Source of the DNA: JAIVGV01 sp032229975
GTDB taxonomy: Bacteria; Acidobacteriota; Blastocatellia; Pyrinomonadales; Pyrinomonadaceae
Direction: 5' to 3'
DNA length: 64,000 bases
Assembly (NCBI GenBank): GCA_032229975.1
Contig: JAVXVG010000017.1
Span: forward strand, 123,405 to 187,404
Part shown: piece after piece, positions 26,454 through 35,503 of the stretch
How the letters are laid out: every line of letters starts with the position of its first letter
Position numbering within the stretch: the first letter of the stretch is position 1
Notes under the pieces: model-generated
What the model was told of the DNA's origin: nothing
What the model saw: the letters and a program-made list of their open reading frames with translations, nothing else
Databases searched by the model: none
Position numbers and translations under genes: made by a program

Positions 26454-27554
26454 ATGCTGCGCGCAGGGATCGTCGGGCTGCCCAACGTCGGCAAGTCCAC
26501 ATTATTTAACGCGCTCACAGCGCAATCGTCCGCGCTCGCGGCGAACTATCCGTTCGCCACCATCGAGCCAAACATCGGAGTGGTCGCCGTGCCGGATGCG
26601 CGTCTTGAGCCGCTCGCTAAACTAGTCAAGACGACGACGATTATTCCGGCGACGGTCGAGTTCGTTGACATCGCGGGGCTCGTGCGCGGCGCGTCGAAGG
26701 GTGAAGGCTTGGGCAATCAGTTTCTCGCCAACATACGCGAGACCGATGCGGTCGTGCACGTCGTTCGCTGCTTCGAGGACGAGCAGGTGATCCACGTCGA
26801 AGGCTCGGTCGATCCGCGTCGCGACGCGGAGACGATCCAGATCGAGCTTGCGCTCGCAGACCTCGCGACCGTCGAGCGACGAAGAGATCGCGCGCAGAAG
26901 GGCGCGAAGGGCGGCGATAAACAGGCGCGCGCGGAGATCGAAGTGATCGACAAGCTGCTGCCCGCACTCTCCGAAGGCCAGCCCGCGCGCAGTGTCAATC
27001 TAACGGACGAGGAGCGGGCCGTCGCGCGCACGCTCTTTTTGCTGACGACGAAGCCGACGATCTATGCGGCGAACGTTGACGAGGCGACGCTCGCGCACGC
27101 AGATGAGAACGCGCACGTGCGCGCGGTGCAGGAGCTTGCGGAGGAAGAGGCGGCGGAGTGCGTCGTCATCTCGGCGCAGATCGAGTCGGAGCTGGTTGAG
27201 TTGACGCCCGAAGATCGTCGAGAGTATTTGCAGGGGCACGGCGTCGAGTCTTCGGGCGTTGATCGCATGATCAGGAGCGCGTACCGTCTGCTCGGCTTGA
27301 TGTCTTTTTTGACGGCTGGCGAGAAGGAGGTGCGCGCGTGGACGATTCCGCAGGGCACGCGCGCGCCGCAAGCCGCAGGCACGATCCACACAGACATCGA
27401 ACGCGGCTTCATCCGCGCTGAAATTGTCTCTTACGACGATCTCACACGCGCGGGCTCTTACGCCGCCGCGCGTGAGCAGGGCTTGCTACGCCTCGAAGGC
27501 AAAGACTACATCATGCAGGAAGGCGACGTGGTGCATTTCCGCTTCAACGTCTGA
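26454..27554 (+). CDS. ychF: Redox-responsive ribosome-associated ATPase YchF
   Basis: A 366-residue Obg-family P-loop protein that binds ATP rather than GTP. G1 is GLPNVGKST near residue 8, the switch region reads VEFVDIAGLVRGASKGEG, and the G4 position is NVDE, the NxxE variant that gives YchF its ATP preference. A helical insert (about 130-200) and a C-terminal TGS domain (ending YIMQEGDVVHFRFNV) complete the family architecture. It acts on the 50S/70S ribosome and in the oxidative stress response. Converges on the large exported protein gene. Confidence 0.97.
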   Translation: MLRAGIVGLPNVGKSTLFNALTAQSSALAANYPFATIEPNIGVVAVPDARLEPLAKLVKTTTIIPATVEFVDIAGLVRGASKGEGLGNQFLANIRETDAVVHVVRCFEDEQVIHVEGSVDPRRDAETIQIELALADLATVERRRDRAQKGAKGGDKQARAEIEVIDKLLPALSEGQPARSVNLTDEERAVARTLFLLTTKPTIYAANVDEATLAHADENAHVRAVQELAEEEAAECVVISAQIESELVELTPEDRREYLQGHGVESSGVDRMIRSAYRLLGLMSFLTAGEKEVRAWTIPQGTRAPQAAGTIHTDIERGFIRAEIVSYDDLTRAGSYAAAREQGLLRLEGKDYIMQEGDVVHFRFNV

Positions 27555-27575
27555 GAACTCGCACGGAGGGTGTAA

Positions 27576-27622
27576 GCGAAAGGGGCCGGTTGAGCATCGC
27601 TTGCTCAACCGGCCCTTTCGCG
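27576..27622. terminator. Bidirectional terminator-like hairpin
   Basis: A stem of about 18 bp (GGGGCCGGTTGAGCA and its complement, bounded by GAAA and TTTC) with a tiny loop lies between the convergent ychF and exported-protein genes. Short A/T runs flank it on both sides. Confidence 0.85.
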
Positions 27623-27661
27623 TGTGTGAAGTGTCCGTCGTCGCTCACGGATCGAAGGCGG

Positions 27662-30600
27662 CTATGGCTTGCCGAAGCGCAGGCGATACTCCTGCGAGTT
27701 GACGAAGCCAGAGACCATCGAGCGTATGTCGGCGGGGTTGGCATTGATCGTGCGCAGCCAGTCGGCGTAGCCCTGCGCTTCCGGATCGCGCCTGAGATAG
27801 CCGAAGTATTGCATCGCGACGAACGCCGGATTGAACTCCTTCGCACTGACCTCGCTGCTCTCGACGATAGAGCGCAGCACGTCGGCGCGTGTGATCTTGC
27901 CGGCATTGAGATCGCTCTTGAGCTGCTGAGCGTTCGAGACCTGCACACCGACGTTCGCCTGTAGAGCATCGACATACTGATCGTTGGTCATCGAGTCGTA
28001 GCGCGCCTTGAAGTCGGCGCGGTTGCGATAGTCTTCCGTGAAGGCCGCCTTGCCTACGTTGACCTCGGCAGTCGTCGTGCCCGTCACGCTGCGCTGATCA
28101 CGCATGAACTCCTCGTAGCCCGGCAGTCGCGAGAAGCCAACCTGATAGAAGCGTATGACGAAGTAGCCCTTCAACTGAAACTCGTCGGAGCGGAAGAAGT
28201 TCGACGAGACGGCGACGCGGTCGCAACTCGTATCACCGCCGCGACAGTTTTGCATCGTGCCCTGCCAACTGGCGAAGCCCTGCGCCTCCGGCTCGCGGTA
28301 GAGGAAGTCTATGTACTGGAAGCGCAGGAAGAAGTCGGACACGTCAATGGGATTTGCGTTCGAAGGGCCCGCATCGTTATCGACGATGGTGATGGTCTGC
28401 GTGTTCGGCGCGACGAGGAGCGCGCCCGTCGGATTGCGAAGGCTGACGGTGAAGGTCTCGTCGCCCTCTGCGTGTGCATCGTCGGTGATGAAGACGGTGA
28501 AAGTCTTCGTGGTCTCGCCCGGCGCGAACGAGAGCTTGCCGATAGCGGTCGTATAGTCGCAACGCTGATTGGCGTGTCCGTCGAAGGTGTCGCAACGCGC
28601 GGGCGAAGAGTTATCGTCGGTCGCAAACTCGATAGTGGATGCGGCGGTGGCGATGCCCGTTCGCGTGACTGTGATCGTCACGCTCTTCGCGCTCTCCGCG
28701 ACCGACTGGCCCGTCTGGCTGAACTGTATCGCGGTCGGCTCAGAGCCGGGCGTCGGGCTCGGCGTCGGAGTAGGCGTTGCGGTCGGCGTCGGCGTCGCAG
28801 TCGGTGTGGGTGTTGCTGTCGGCGTCGGTGTCGGAGTGGCCGTAGGAGTCGGGGTGGCCGTCGGTGTTGGAGTTGGTGTGGCCGTCGGTGTTGGCGTCGG
28901 AGTTGCCGTTGGTGTGGGAGTCGGCGTCGGCGTTCCCGTCGGTGTTGGTGTAGGCGTTGGTGTGCCTGTGGGGGTCGGAGTTGGTGTCGGGGTCCCTGTA
29001 GGTGTCGGCGTTGGTGTGGCGGAGGCGGTGCAAGCCGTGTTGCCGACGAGCTTGTAGCTAAGGCCGGTGTAGGGGTCTTGCGTCGCGTTCGAGGTTGAAT
29101 CGACGGCGGAGGTCGAGAGCAGCGACTGATTGCCGTTGCCCGCGAAGGTGCGACCGATGAGCCTGCCGAGAATGTCGCCCGCCTTCCCACTGCCGACCTT
29201 GTCGGCTGAGATCGTGATCGAGATCACTCCGGTCGTCTGGTTAACGCTTCCCGCATCAGCCGCGCCGATCTTGTTCGGTTGCGCTGTGTCCGCAGGCACG
29301 GTCTCATCTGTCGTCACCGTGCCGTATTCAAAGCTGGTCGTGCCCGTGCTGTCCGTGTTCATGCCGACATAATACTGGCCCGTGAAGGGTGCGGGCGTGG
29401 CGGAGGGCGTGGCGGGCGCGGGGGCCTGCGGGTAATACCAGAGCACGCGCCACTGCCGGTTCGGCACGAGCGTTGAAAGATCGGCGACCTTCAACTTGAA
29501 AGTGATCTTCTCGACGCCACTCACAATTTCATCCGATGCCGCGACGGTCTGCACGTCGAGGTCTGCGTTCGCGGGCGCGCTCGTCTGATCGCCCGTCGGA
29601 TCGAAGACTTCCGCGAGACCGTTGCACGAGTCGCCCTGCGGCTTCGCGACGACTTCGTTCGAGCCGCACGAGTCGCCGATGGAGTTCGTCGCGACAACGC
29701 GATAAGAGTAAGTGATGCCAGCCACGGCGGTCGTGTCATCGTACTTCAGAGCCGTGCCGACGGAAGCGAGCAACGTCTCAGTTCCGCCTGCGGGCTTGCG
29801 GAAGATCGTGTAGTTATTGACGGCTGAGCCGCCATCGTCCGAGAGCGACCATGAAAGATGCGCCGCGTTGCCGTCGCGACCGACGACGAGATATGGAGCG
29901 CCGGGGATCGTCGGCGCGCTCGAAGGGTCGAAGGCTGCGAAGAGACGTTGGCCGCCGGTCTGCCGCGCGATTGAGGCGAGTTGCGAGTAGGCGTTGCCGG
30001 TCGAATTGTCGGCGGCTTGCACGCAGGCCGCGCCAGTGCAGCCGTCCGCGTAGCCGACGAGGATGCGGCCCTGTTTGTCCACGTCGATGCCGATGAAGTC
30101 GAGCAGGTTGCGATGAACGGGTGAGCCGCCGCCGCGCCAGATGCCGAAGCGTTGAACTGGATCGTTGGGCGTCGCATCGACTGTCTGCCAAGAGACACCG
30201 CCGTCGTAAGTGGTCGCGACGTAGAGATGCCACAGGCCGGGGAACTTGCGGTCGCTGCCATCTCCCGGCGTCGTCGAGCCGAGGAAGGCGTAAGCCGCGC
30301 GGTTATTGTCGCCCGCGACGATGGCCGGGAAGTCAACGTTCTGAATATTCTTCTGCGCGCCGACATCTTTAATGTCGTGCCACGTCAAACCGTGATCGTC
30401 AGAGACTGCGACCGCCGGATGAATATCCGCGTTCGCGTAAGCAAAATAAAGTTTGCCGCCTTTGCCGATGGAGACCGCCGGATCACCGGCCGCCGCCTGA
30501 CTGTTCGGGATCGCGCGGACGTTCCACGTGACGCCGTTGTCTTCGGAGACAATCGCCGCTTGATTGCCGTCCGAATGGAAGAGCGTGTCTGTTCCGCCGC

Positions 30601-31810
30601 AGCCGCGATTGGGAACATAGACCGTGCCGTCCGGCCCGACCTTCACGTGACCGTGCAGGCCCGTGCACGCGTTGATGGTGTAGATCGGAACAGCCGGGCC
30701 GAACGTTGCGCCGCCATCGTCGGAGCGCGCGCAGTTCGCCGCGCCGATGTCCTGCGAGCAATAGTAGATCGCGTCCGGATAGACTGTGCCCACGAGCGGA
30801 GCGTGATAGGGGCCACCTCCGACCGTCTGGTGATCGACGCCCGACATCAAACTTCCACCCTGACTCGGCGTGTAGGTCTCGCCGTCATCATCTGTGAACG
30901 ACATGAGGCTCGTCGTGCCGGAGAGCTGCGAGGTGAAGGTGCGACCGAGCGTTGCGCCCACGTTGTCGTAGCCGTGATCTGTGAAGAGGATCGGATCGAG
31001 CGTGCGTTGGTTGTTCGGCGGGTTCTTGACCGTCCACGTCGAGACAGGCGAAGTCGGACACGAATCATCGAACGTGACGCGCAAGGTCGTCAAACGCGAG
31101 ACGAACATCGCGACGTTCGTCTTCCAGTCAACGCCGATGGAAGGCTCGCCCGCGTCGGTTGCGTTGTTCGACGACAGCGCGAGCAGGCTCGGCTGCGGCG
31201 TGAAATTCTGGAAGCGTGGCGCGATGGCCGTGCCCAACGGCGCGGGCGACGGCGTCGGCGTCGGAGCCGCACCTGTAATCACCTTCGCAGAGCCGTGATA
31301 TTGATCGGCGGCGGCGTTGCCGACGGTTGAATAGATGACGTGCACGGTGAAGACGCCCGTGCCGACAGACGCATCGTTTGGATTGATATCAACTGCCTCG
31401 CTCGTGTTCGCGCTGCCGGCTGAGCTGTTGATGGTCGTCCCGTTGTTCGCTCCCTTGTGGACGTAGAGATCGTAATCGTTCGTGACGCTCGTCCAACTGA
31501 TCTGAATGTGCACGACCTTGCCCACCCAATCCGACGGGTTGCCGGAGATGGTCAGTGTGTAGGTGTCACACGTCACGCCCTCTACGCAGTCCGCTTCCTG
31601 TGTGTTGACTCCAGTCGGCGAACCTGTCGCCGTACCTGTCCAAGTGACGGTCGCGTTTGCTGTCGGCGGTAGCGTGCCCGAAGAGGGAGTCGCGGCATGC
31701 GTGATGAAGATGACGGGCACGAGGAAGAGCGCGACGAGAAGTGTTGTGATCGCGAGTCGCGTCCGGGCCCTGCGCGTGCTGTTAAGATTATGCGAATCGA
31801 GTAGTCTCAT
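27662..31810 (-). CDS. Large exported multidomain protein (BNR-like, FnIII, Calx-beta, DUF4214)
   Basis: With the ATG at 31810 (preceded by GGGGGA) the protein has 1382 residues. Order of parts: signal/TM segment (about 20-40, LLVALFLVPVIFITHA); a pre-peptidase-like beta domain with DYDLYVHKGANNG; a sialidase/BNR-like propeller region with repeated Asp-box-like units (SDDHGLTWHD, YDGGVSWQT, SDDGGATFG); an FnIII-like domain (GAPYLVVGRDGNAAHLSWSL); a Thr-Pro repeat linker of about 90 residues; a Calx-beta domain (SVTITVTRTG and TFTVFITDDAHAEGDE); and a C-terminal DUF4214 pair (FLYREPEAQGFASW, YLRRDPEAQGYADW). Likely secreted or surface-bound; ligand unknown. Confidence 0.9.
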   Translation of the reverse strand: MRLLDSHNLNSTRRARTRLAITTLLVALFLVPVIFITHAATPSSGTLPPTANATVTWTGTATGSPTGVNTQEADCVEGVTCDTYTLTISGNPSDWVGKVVHIQISWTSVTNDYDLYVHKGANNGTTINSSAGSANTSEAVDINPNDASVGTGVFTVHVIYSTVGNAAADQYHGSAKVITGAAPTPTPSPAPLGTAIAPRFQNFTPQPSLLALSSNNATDAGEPSIGVDWKTNVAMFVSRLTTLRVTFDDSCPTSPVSTWTVKNPPNNQRTLDPILFTDHGYDNVGATLGRTFTSQLSGTTSLMSFTDDDGETYTPSQGGSLMSGVDHQTVGGGPYHAPLVGTVYPDAIYYCSQDIGAANCARSDDGGATFGPAVPIYTINACTGLHGHVKVGPDGTVYVPNRGCGGTDTLFHSDGNQAAIVSEDNGVTWNVRAIPNSQAAAGDPAVSIGKGGKLYFAYANADIHPAVAVSDDHGLTWHDIKDVGAQKNIQNVDFPAIVAGDNNRAAYAFLGSTTPGDGSDRKFPGLWHLYVATTYDGGVSWQTVDATPNDPVQRFGIWRGGGSPVHRNLLDFIGIDVDKQGRILVGYADGCTGAACVQAADNSTGNAYSQLASIARQTGGQRLFAAFDPSSAPTIPGAPYLVVGRDGNAAHLSWSLSDDGGSAVNNYTIFRKPAGGTETLLASVGTALKYDDTTAVAGITYSYRVVATNSIGDSCGSNEVVAKPQGDSCNGLAEVFDPTGDQTSAPANADLDVQTVAASDEIVSGVEKITFKLKVADLSTLVPNRQWRVLWYYPQAPAPATPSATPAPFTGQYYVGMNTDSTGTTSFEYGTVTTDETVPADTAQPNKIGAADAGSVNQTTGVISITISADKVGSGKAGDILGRLIGRTFAGNGNQSLLSTSAVDSTSNATQDPYTGLSYKLVGNTACTASATPTPTPTGTPTPTPTPTGTPTPTPTPTGTPTPTPTPTATPTPTPTATPTPTPTATPTPTATPTPTPTATPTPTATPTPTATPTPTPSPTPGSEPTAIQFSQTGQSVAESAKSVTITVTRTGIATAASTIEFATDDNSSPARCDTFDGHANQRCDYTTAIGKLSFAPGETTKTFTVFITDDAHAEGDETFTVSLRNPTGALLVAPNTQTITIVDNDAGPSNANPIDVSDFFLRFQYIDFLYREPEAQGFASWQGTMQNCRGGDTSCDRVAVSSNFFRSDEFQLKGYFVIRFYQVGFSRLPGYEEFMRDQRSVTGTTTAEVNVGKAAFTEDYRNRADFKARYDSMTNDQYVDALQANVGVQVSNAQQLKSDLNAGKITRADVLRSIVESSEVSAKEFNPAFVAMQYFGYLRRDPEAQGYADWLRTINANPADIRSMVSGFVNSQEYRLRFGKP
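28745..29030 (-). repeat. Coding tandem repeat specifying Thr-Pro linker
   Basis: On the + strand the region is a run of GTCGGCGTTGGTGT-like variants; on the coding strand it specifies alternating Thr-Pro with Ala or Gly breaks (TPTPTPTG, ATPTPTPT). Third positions vary a lot, so selection on the protein sequence, or repeat turnover with divergence, is indicated. Confidence 0.85.
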
Positions 31811-32031
31811 AGTTCCCCCGTTCGAGCTGGAGTTCTCCGGCAAACTGGCTGCACCTTCTTCAAGTGATGCGCCGAAGATAACCCGATAGGCTTGAGGGAA
31901 ACTTGAGAAACGGGCTCGAAACAGCCGCGTCAAACGATCATTCGATTACGACTTTCTTGCGAAGAGATTGCGTGGGGAATTGTTCGCGAAGAGAGCGACT
32001 ATTAGCAACGTTTTTCGCGCGGCAGTTGAAT

Positions 32032-32535
32032 TCATTCACCCGCGCGTGGCTCGCGGTAGGCGGCGGCGAAGGTGCGCGTCGTGTGCTCCGTGACGCTTGG
32101 CAGAGGGTCTGTGTAGGCTTTGGCGATGGGCGGGATGTATTGCTGCTGCGCCTGCGGAGTCTTCAACTCTTTTGATTTGCGCCACACGCTCGCGAGCGTG
32201 CCGCGCTCCTTCGCGACGCCGAGCAGGCGCGAGAGGAGTTTTATGAGTGAGAGTTCGACGCAGCCGAGCGTCGTCAAGCCGAAGAAGCCAATAGCCATGA
32301 CGCCGTCGCGGTTGAAGCCCCACGAGGCGAGACCTGTGAGCGCGATGAAGATGATGGCGAGGCCGACGAGGAACGAGAGCCCGACGGTGATGCTCACCCA
32401 ACGCACGGGGCCCGCGAGATCGACGGGCACGAAGACTTCCTTCGGCGAGTTCATCGAACTATTGACGAGCCCACCGCAGCGATTGCAGTAGTTGAGACCG
32501 GGCTGAATCTCCGCGGCGCAGGTCTGACAGTACAT
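32032..32535 (-). CDS. Zinc-ribbon protein with two membrane helices
   Basis: A 167-residue protein. The N-terminal zinc ribbon has C3, C6, C17 and C20 (MYCQTCAAE and YCNRCGG). Two hydrophobic helices follow at about 45-70 and 80-105, then a cytoplasmic tail with a conserved-looking end (TRTFAAAYREPRAGE). Such proteins are common in this group and uncharacterised. Its 3' end overlaps nothing; 98 bp after its stop is the 5' side of the large exported gene's leader. Confidence 0.8.
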   Translation of the reverse strand: MYCQTCAAEIQPGLNYCNRCGGLVNSSMNSPKEVFVPVDLAGPVRWVSITVGLSFLVGLAIIFIALTGLASWGFNRDGVMAIGFFGLTTLGCVELSLIKLLSRLLGVAKERGTLASVWRKSKELKTPQAQQQYIPPIAKAYTDPLPSVTEHTTRTFAAAYREPRAGE

Positions 32536-32607
32536 GGACGCTCCCGTCGTTTTAAGTTGAAGGGCGTGCGCGGCGAAGAGTTAAAAGTCTCGTCGCCCGC
32601 GACTCGC

Positions 32608-32805
32608 TTAACGCATGACGGCGCGAATGCCGACGAGGATCAGGTAGCCGATGGCAAGCACCACTGCGAGTTTGATGAGCAGCACGGCGAGCGTGATGAT
32701 GCCGCCCACGGCGACGCCGACCACAGCCAGCACGAGCGGCATTACAACCACGAGCACGAACAGTGCTAGGAAAACGATCCCGACGATTCTCAAAATATCT
32801 TTCAT
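32608..32805 (-). CDS. Small two-helix membrane protein
   Basis: A 65-residue protein starting MKDILRIVGIVFLALF, almost wholly hydrophobic with two Gly- and Val-rich helices and a basic C-terminus (IRAVMR). GAGGTG lies just upstream of the ATG at 32805. The frame extends to 32901 but with charged sequence unlike the rest. Function unknown; envelope stress peptides can look like this. The 250-bp gap to rarA holds divergent promoters I cannot place. Confidence 0.65.
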   Translation of the reverse strand: MKDILRIVGIVFLALFVLVVVMPLVLAVVGVAVGGIITLAVLLIKLAVVLAIGYLILVGIRAVMR

Positions 32806-33056
32806 CTCTGTCACCTCTACTCTTCCCGAATGTCCGCGCGTTGCATCCTGTTCCGCGCTTGCCCTGCTATACGTCCATCGCGCGCCGCGCGTTCCATCCA
32901 TCCTCTCCGCGACAAAACTTTCACACTCTCGCGACCGCGCGCACCACGCTTGAGTGTTATGCTAACCTTATCCCGTCAGATCAGAAACTCTTCCCTTTCC
33001 ATTCGCTTTTGCCAGATGCTGCCACGCTGAGGTAGCGCGAGTCAAAGGTTTTAATC

Positions 33057-34388
33057 ATGCCGCGACGCAAGACCCAAGAACTGTTTCCCGAAGCGGACGC
33101 CGCAAGCGACGCAACTACCGGAGTCGATACGACCGCCTATGCGCCGCTCGCCGAGCGTATGCGACCGCGCACGCTCGCAGAGTTCGTCGGACAGCAACAG
33201 CTTGTCGGCGAGGGGCGCGTGCTGCGACGCATCATCGAAGGCAGAGGCACGCTGCCCTCTCTGATCCTCTGGGGCGCGCCGGGCACTGGCAAGACGACGC
33301 TCGCGCGCCTACTCGCGCGACAGTCCGACGCAAACTTCGTCGCGCTCTCCGCCGTCTTCTCCGGCGTCAAGGATTTACGCGAAGCCATCGCACGGGCTCG
33401 CGACGCACGCAAGACGGGCCGTCGCACAGTCCTCTTCGTCGATGAGATTCACCGCTTCAACAAGGCCCAGCAGGACGCGCTGCTTCCTGCGGTTGAAGAC
33501 GGCACAGTCACTTTGATCGGCGCGACGACCGAGAATCCATCGTTTGAAGTCATCGGCGCGTTGCTCTCGCGCTCACGCGTGCTGATGCTCCAACCACTCG
33601 ATGAGTTGGACATCGAAACCTTACTTCGCCGCGCGCTCGCCGATGAGGAGCGCGGGCTCGCGGGTCTTCATCCGCAACTAGACGACGAGACCTTGCAACG
33701 ACTCGCGCGCGCGGCGGCGGGTGATGCGCGCGTCGCGCTTTCCACGCTCGAAGCCGCAGTCGAATCGACTGGGCCGGATACGAAAGGCATGCGCCACGTG
33801 ACGGAAGAGACCGTCGCCGAGTCGATGGGTCGCGCGCGCTACGCTTACGATAAGGGCGGCGAGGAGCACTACAATCTGGCCTCCGCGCTCATCAAGTCTC
33901 TGCGCAACTCCGACGCGAACGCCGCGCTCTACTGGCTCGCGCGCTTAGTCGAAGGCGGGGCCGATCCGCTCTTTATCGCGCGTCGTCTCTGCATCCTCGC
34001 CTCTGAAGACATTGGACTCGCAGACCCGCAGGCAATCGTTCAGGCAAACGCCGCCGCGCAAATAACCGATCTCATCGGCTTGCCCGAAGCTCTCTACCCG
34101 CTCACGCAGGCGACGATCTATCTGGCGCGCGCGCCCAAGTCGAACGCCGTCAAGCGTGCCTACTTCGCCGCTTCGTCGGACGCACAGGAGACCGCACGCG
34201 AGCCCGTTCCGATGAATCTTCGCAACGCCGTCACGCCCTTGATGAAGCGGGCCGGTTATGGCGGCGGCTATCGCTACGTCCACAGCGACCCGCGCGCGCG
34301 CGAAGAGATGGAATGTTTACCGGAGCGACTTCGCGGCAGAGATTATCTCAAGGAGAACGATGAAGTAGGAACGATGAACGATGAATGA
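33057..34388 (+). CDS. rarA: Replication-associated recombination protein A (RarA/MgsA)
   Basis: A 443-residue AAA+ ATPase acting at stalled forks. Walker A is GAPGTGKT at 73-80, Walker B FVDEIHRFNKAQQDALLP, and sensor GATTENPSFEV. The tetramerisation C-terminal region includes EDIGLADPQA and KSNAVKRAYFAA. Residues 1-30 are a disordered extension. The last ten residues (NDEVGTMNDE) are encoded by the left arm of a family A heptad repeat, so the natural C-terminus appears to have been replaced or extended by the repeat. Confidence 0.96.
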   Translation: MPRRKTQELFPEADAASDATTGVDTTAYAPLAERMRPRTLAEFVGQQQLVGEGRVLRRIIEGRGTLPSLILWGAPGTGKTTLARLLARQSDANFVALSAVFSGVKDLREAIARARDARKTGRRTVLFVDEIHRFNKAQQDALLPAVEDGTVTLIGATTENPSFEVIGALLSRSRVLMLQPLDELDIETLLRRALADEERGLAGLHPQLDDETLQRLARAAAGDARVALSTLEAAVESTGPDTKGMRHVTEETVAESMGRARYAYDKGGEEHYNLASALIKSLRNSDANAALYWLARLVEGGADPLFIARRLCILASEDIGLADPQAIVQANAAAQITDLIGLPEALYPLTQATIYLARAPKSNAVKRAYFAASSDAQETAREPVPMNLRNAVTPLMKRAGYGGGYRYVHSDPRAREEMECLPERLRGRDYLKENDEVGTMNDE

Positions 34389-34424
34389 AAGACAGACTGT
34401 CTTCACTTCATCGTTCATCATTCC
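34357..34424. repeat. Heptad palindrome, family A (ACGATGA), overlapping rarA end
   Basis: Left arm with copies of ACGATGA (34357 onward), core GAAAGACAGACTGTCTTCACTTC, right arm TCATCGTTCATCATTC. The left arm codes for the end of RarA and includes its stop codon. This is a plus-strand context, showing the element class is not limited to ribosomal operons. Confidence 0.85.
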
Positions 34425-34442
34425 GCGTTGACACTTTTGAGC

Positions 34443-35264
34443 ATGAGCAAGACCGACAAGGAACTCGCATTCTTACACGATCTCTACGTTGCGACGGACT
34501 GGGGCGAGCGGTTCGCGGAGTTGATCGACGAGCACGCGAAGTTGCCGAAGAGGGCCCGCGCGCTCTACGTCGCCGCAGGCACGGGCGATCACGCTTTGAG
34601 AGTCGTCGAGCGCATGGGCGAAGGCGCGAGCCTGATCGGAATCGATGAAGGGGAGGAGCGGACGAAGCTGGCGCAGGCGAAAGCTAAAGCGTTGAAGCTG
34701 GGCGAGCGTGCGGAGTTCCGCGCGGGCCAGCTTGAGGCGTTAGACTTCGAGGATGAGCAGTTCGATCTCATCATCGGCGACGCATCGCTGGTCGGGCCTG
34801 AGCGTCTGCCGGAAATGCTCGCCGAGATGGTTCGCGTCGCGGCGCACGGCGCGGTCGTCGCATTGAATCTTCCGACCGCTTCGAGCTACGGCGAGTTCTT
34901 TTCGATCTACTGGGAGGCGTTGGTAAGCGCGGATCGTTTGGATGATGCTCCTGTGGTGGAAGAGTTGCTCAAGAGACTGCCGACGATCTCCGATGTCGAA
35001 CAACTCGCCGCGCGCGAAGGGCTCGACGATGTGAAGTCTTGGACGCAGGTTGAAGAGTTCGACTTCAAATCCGGCGAAGAGTTCATCTCGTCGCCGCTCA
35101 TCCGCGACTTCCTCATGCGCGACTGGCTCGAACCATTAGCCGACGAATCCGCGCATGAACAACTACTCGAAGCCGTCGCACGCCTCATCGACGAGGATCG
35201 TCAAGACGGAGACTTCACGCTCTCGATTAAAGCCACGCTCGTCGTCGGGCAGAAGGCGCGTTAG
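34443..35264 (+). CDS. Class I SAM-dependent methyltransferase
   Basis: A 273-residue protein starting MSKTDKELAFLHDLYVATDW. SAM-binding motif I is LYVAAGTGDH (about 41-50), an acidic residue after strand 2 is in IGIDEGEE, and FDLIIGDASLV marks strand 4. The acceptor is unknown. The N-terminal helix with DLYV and DWGERFAELID resembles methyltransferases annotated as hypothetical in related genomes. The start is 19 bp downstream of the heptad element. Confidence 0.85.
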   Translation: MSKTDKELAFLHDLYVATDWGERFAELIDEHAKLPKRARALYVAAGTGDHALRVVERMGEGASLIGIDEGEERTKLAQAKAKALKLGERAEFRAGQLEALDFEDEQFDLIIGDASLVGPERLPEMLAEMVRVAAHGAVVALNLPTASSYGEFFSIYWEALVSADRLDDAPVVEELLKRLPTISDVEQLAAREGLDDVKSWTQVEEFDFKSGEEFISSPLIRDFLMRDWLEPLADESAHEQLLEAVARLIDEDRQDGDFTLSIKATLVVGQKAR

Positions 35265-35303
35265 CAGAGTTCGAGATGGGAAGCGGCGAGTATTCATAGC
35301 CGC

Positions 35304-35457
35304 GCAGGGGCTAAATATTTATAGCTTCGGGATGCAAGACGAACTGAGCCCCGTCAGGGGCGGCATGACCTCTATTCACTTATATGCCGCCCCTGACGGG
35401 GCTTAATGTATTTCTGCTTCTGGGCCACCCTATAAACATTCAGCCCCTACGGGGCTC
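35304..35457. repeat. Cluster of AGCCCC/GGGGCT palindromes
   Basis: A perfect 20-bp inverted repeat (35347-35366 with 35384-35403, AGCCCCGTCAGGGGCGGCAT) encloses 17 bp. A second short palindrome AGCCCC-TAC-GGGGCT is at 35442-35456, and a GCAGGGGCTAAATATTTATAGC fragment lies at 35304-35325. This looks like a dispersed mobile palindrome family, known to me from many phyla, nested or tandem here. The 239-bp gap holds nothing else. Confidence 0.75.
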
Positions 35458-35503
35458 GCGCTATTCTCAATCGAACTCACGTCTGTTTTAAGCGCGCGCA
35501 GCA

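Noticed and set aside
28745..29030. Possible intergenic minisatellite
   Set aside because: It lies within a coding frame and specifies a Thr-Pro linker.
30152..31330. A 392-codon plus-strand frame
   Set aside because: It is antisense to the large exported protein, extremely Arg-rich with no recognisable motif, and the opposite strand has clear domains.
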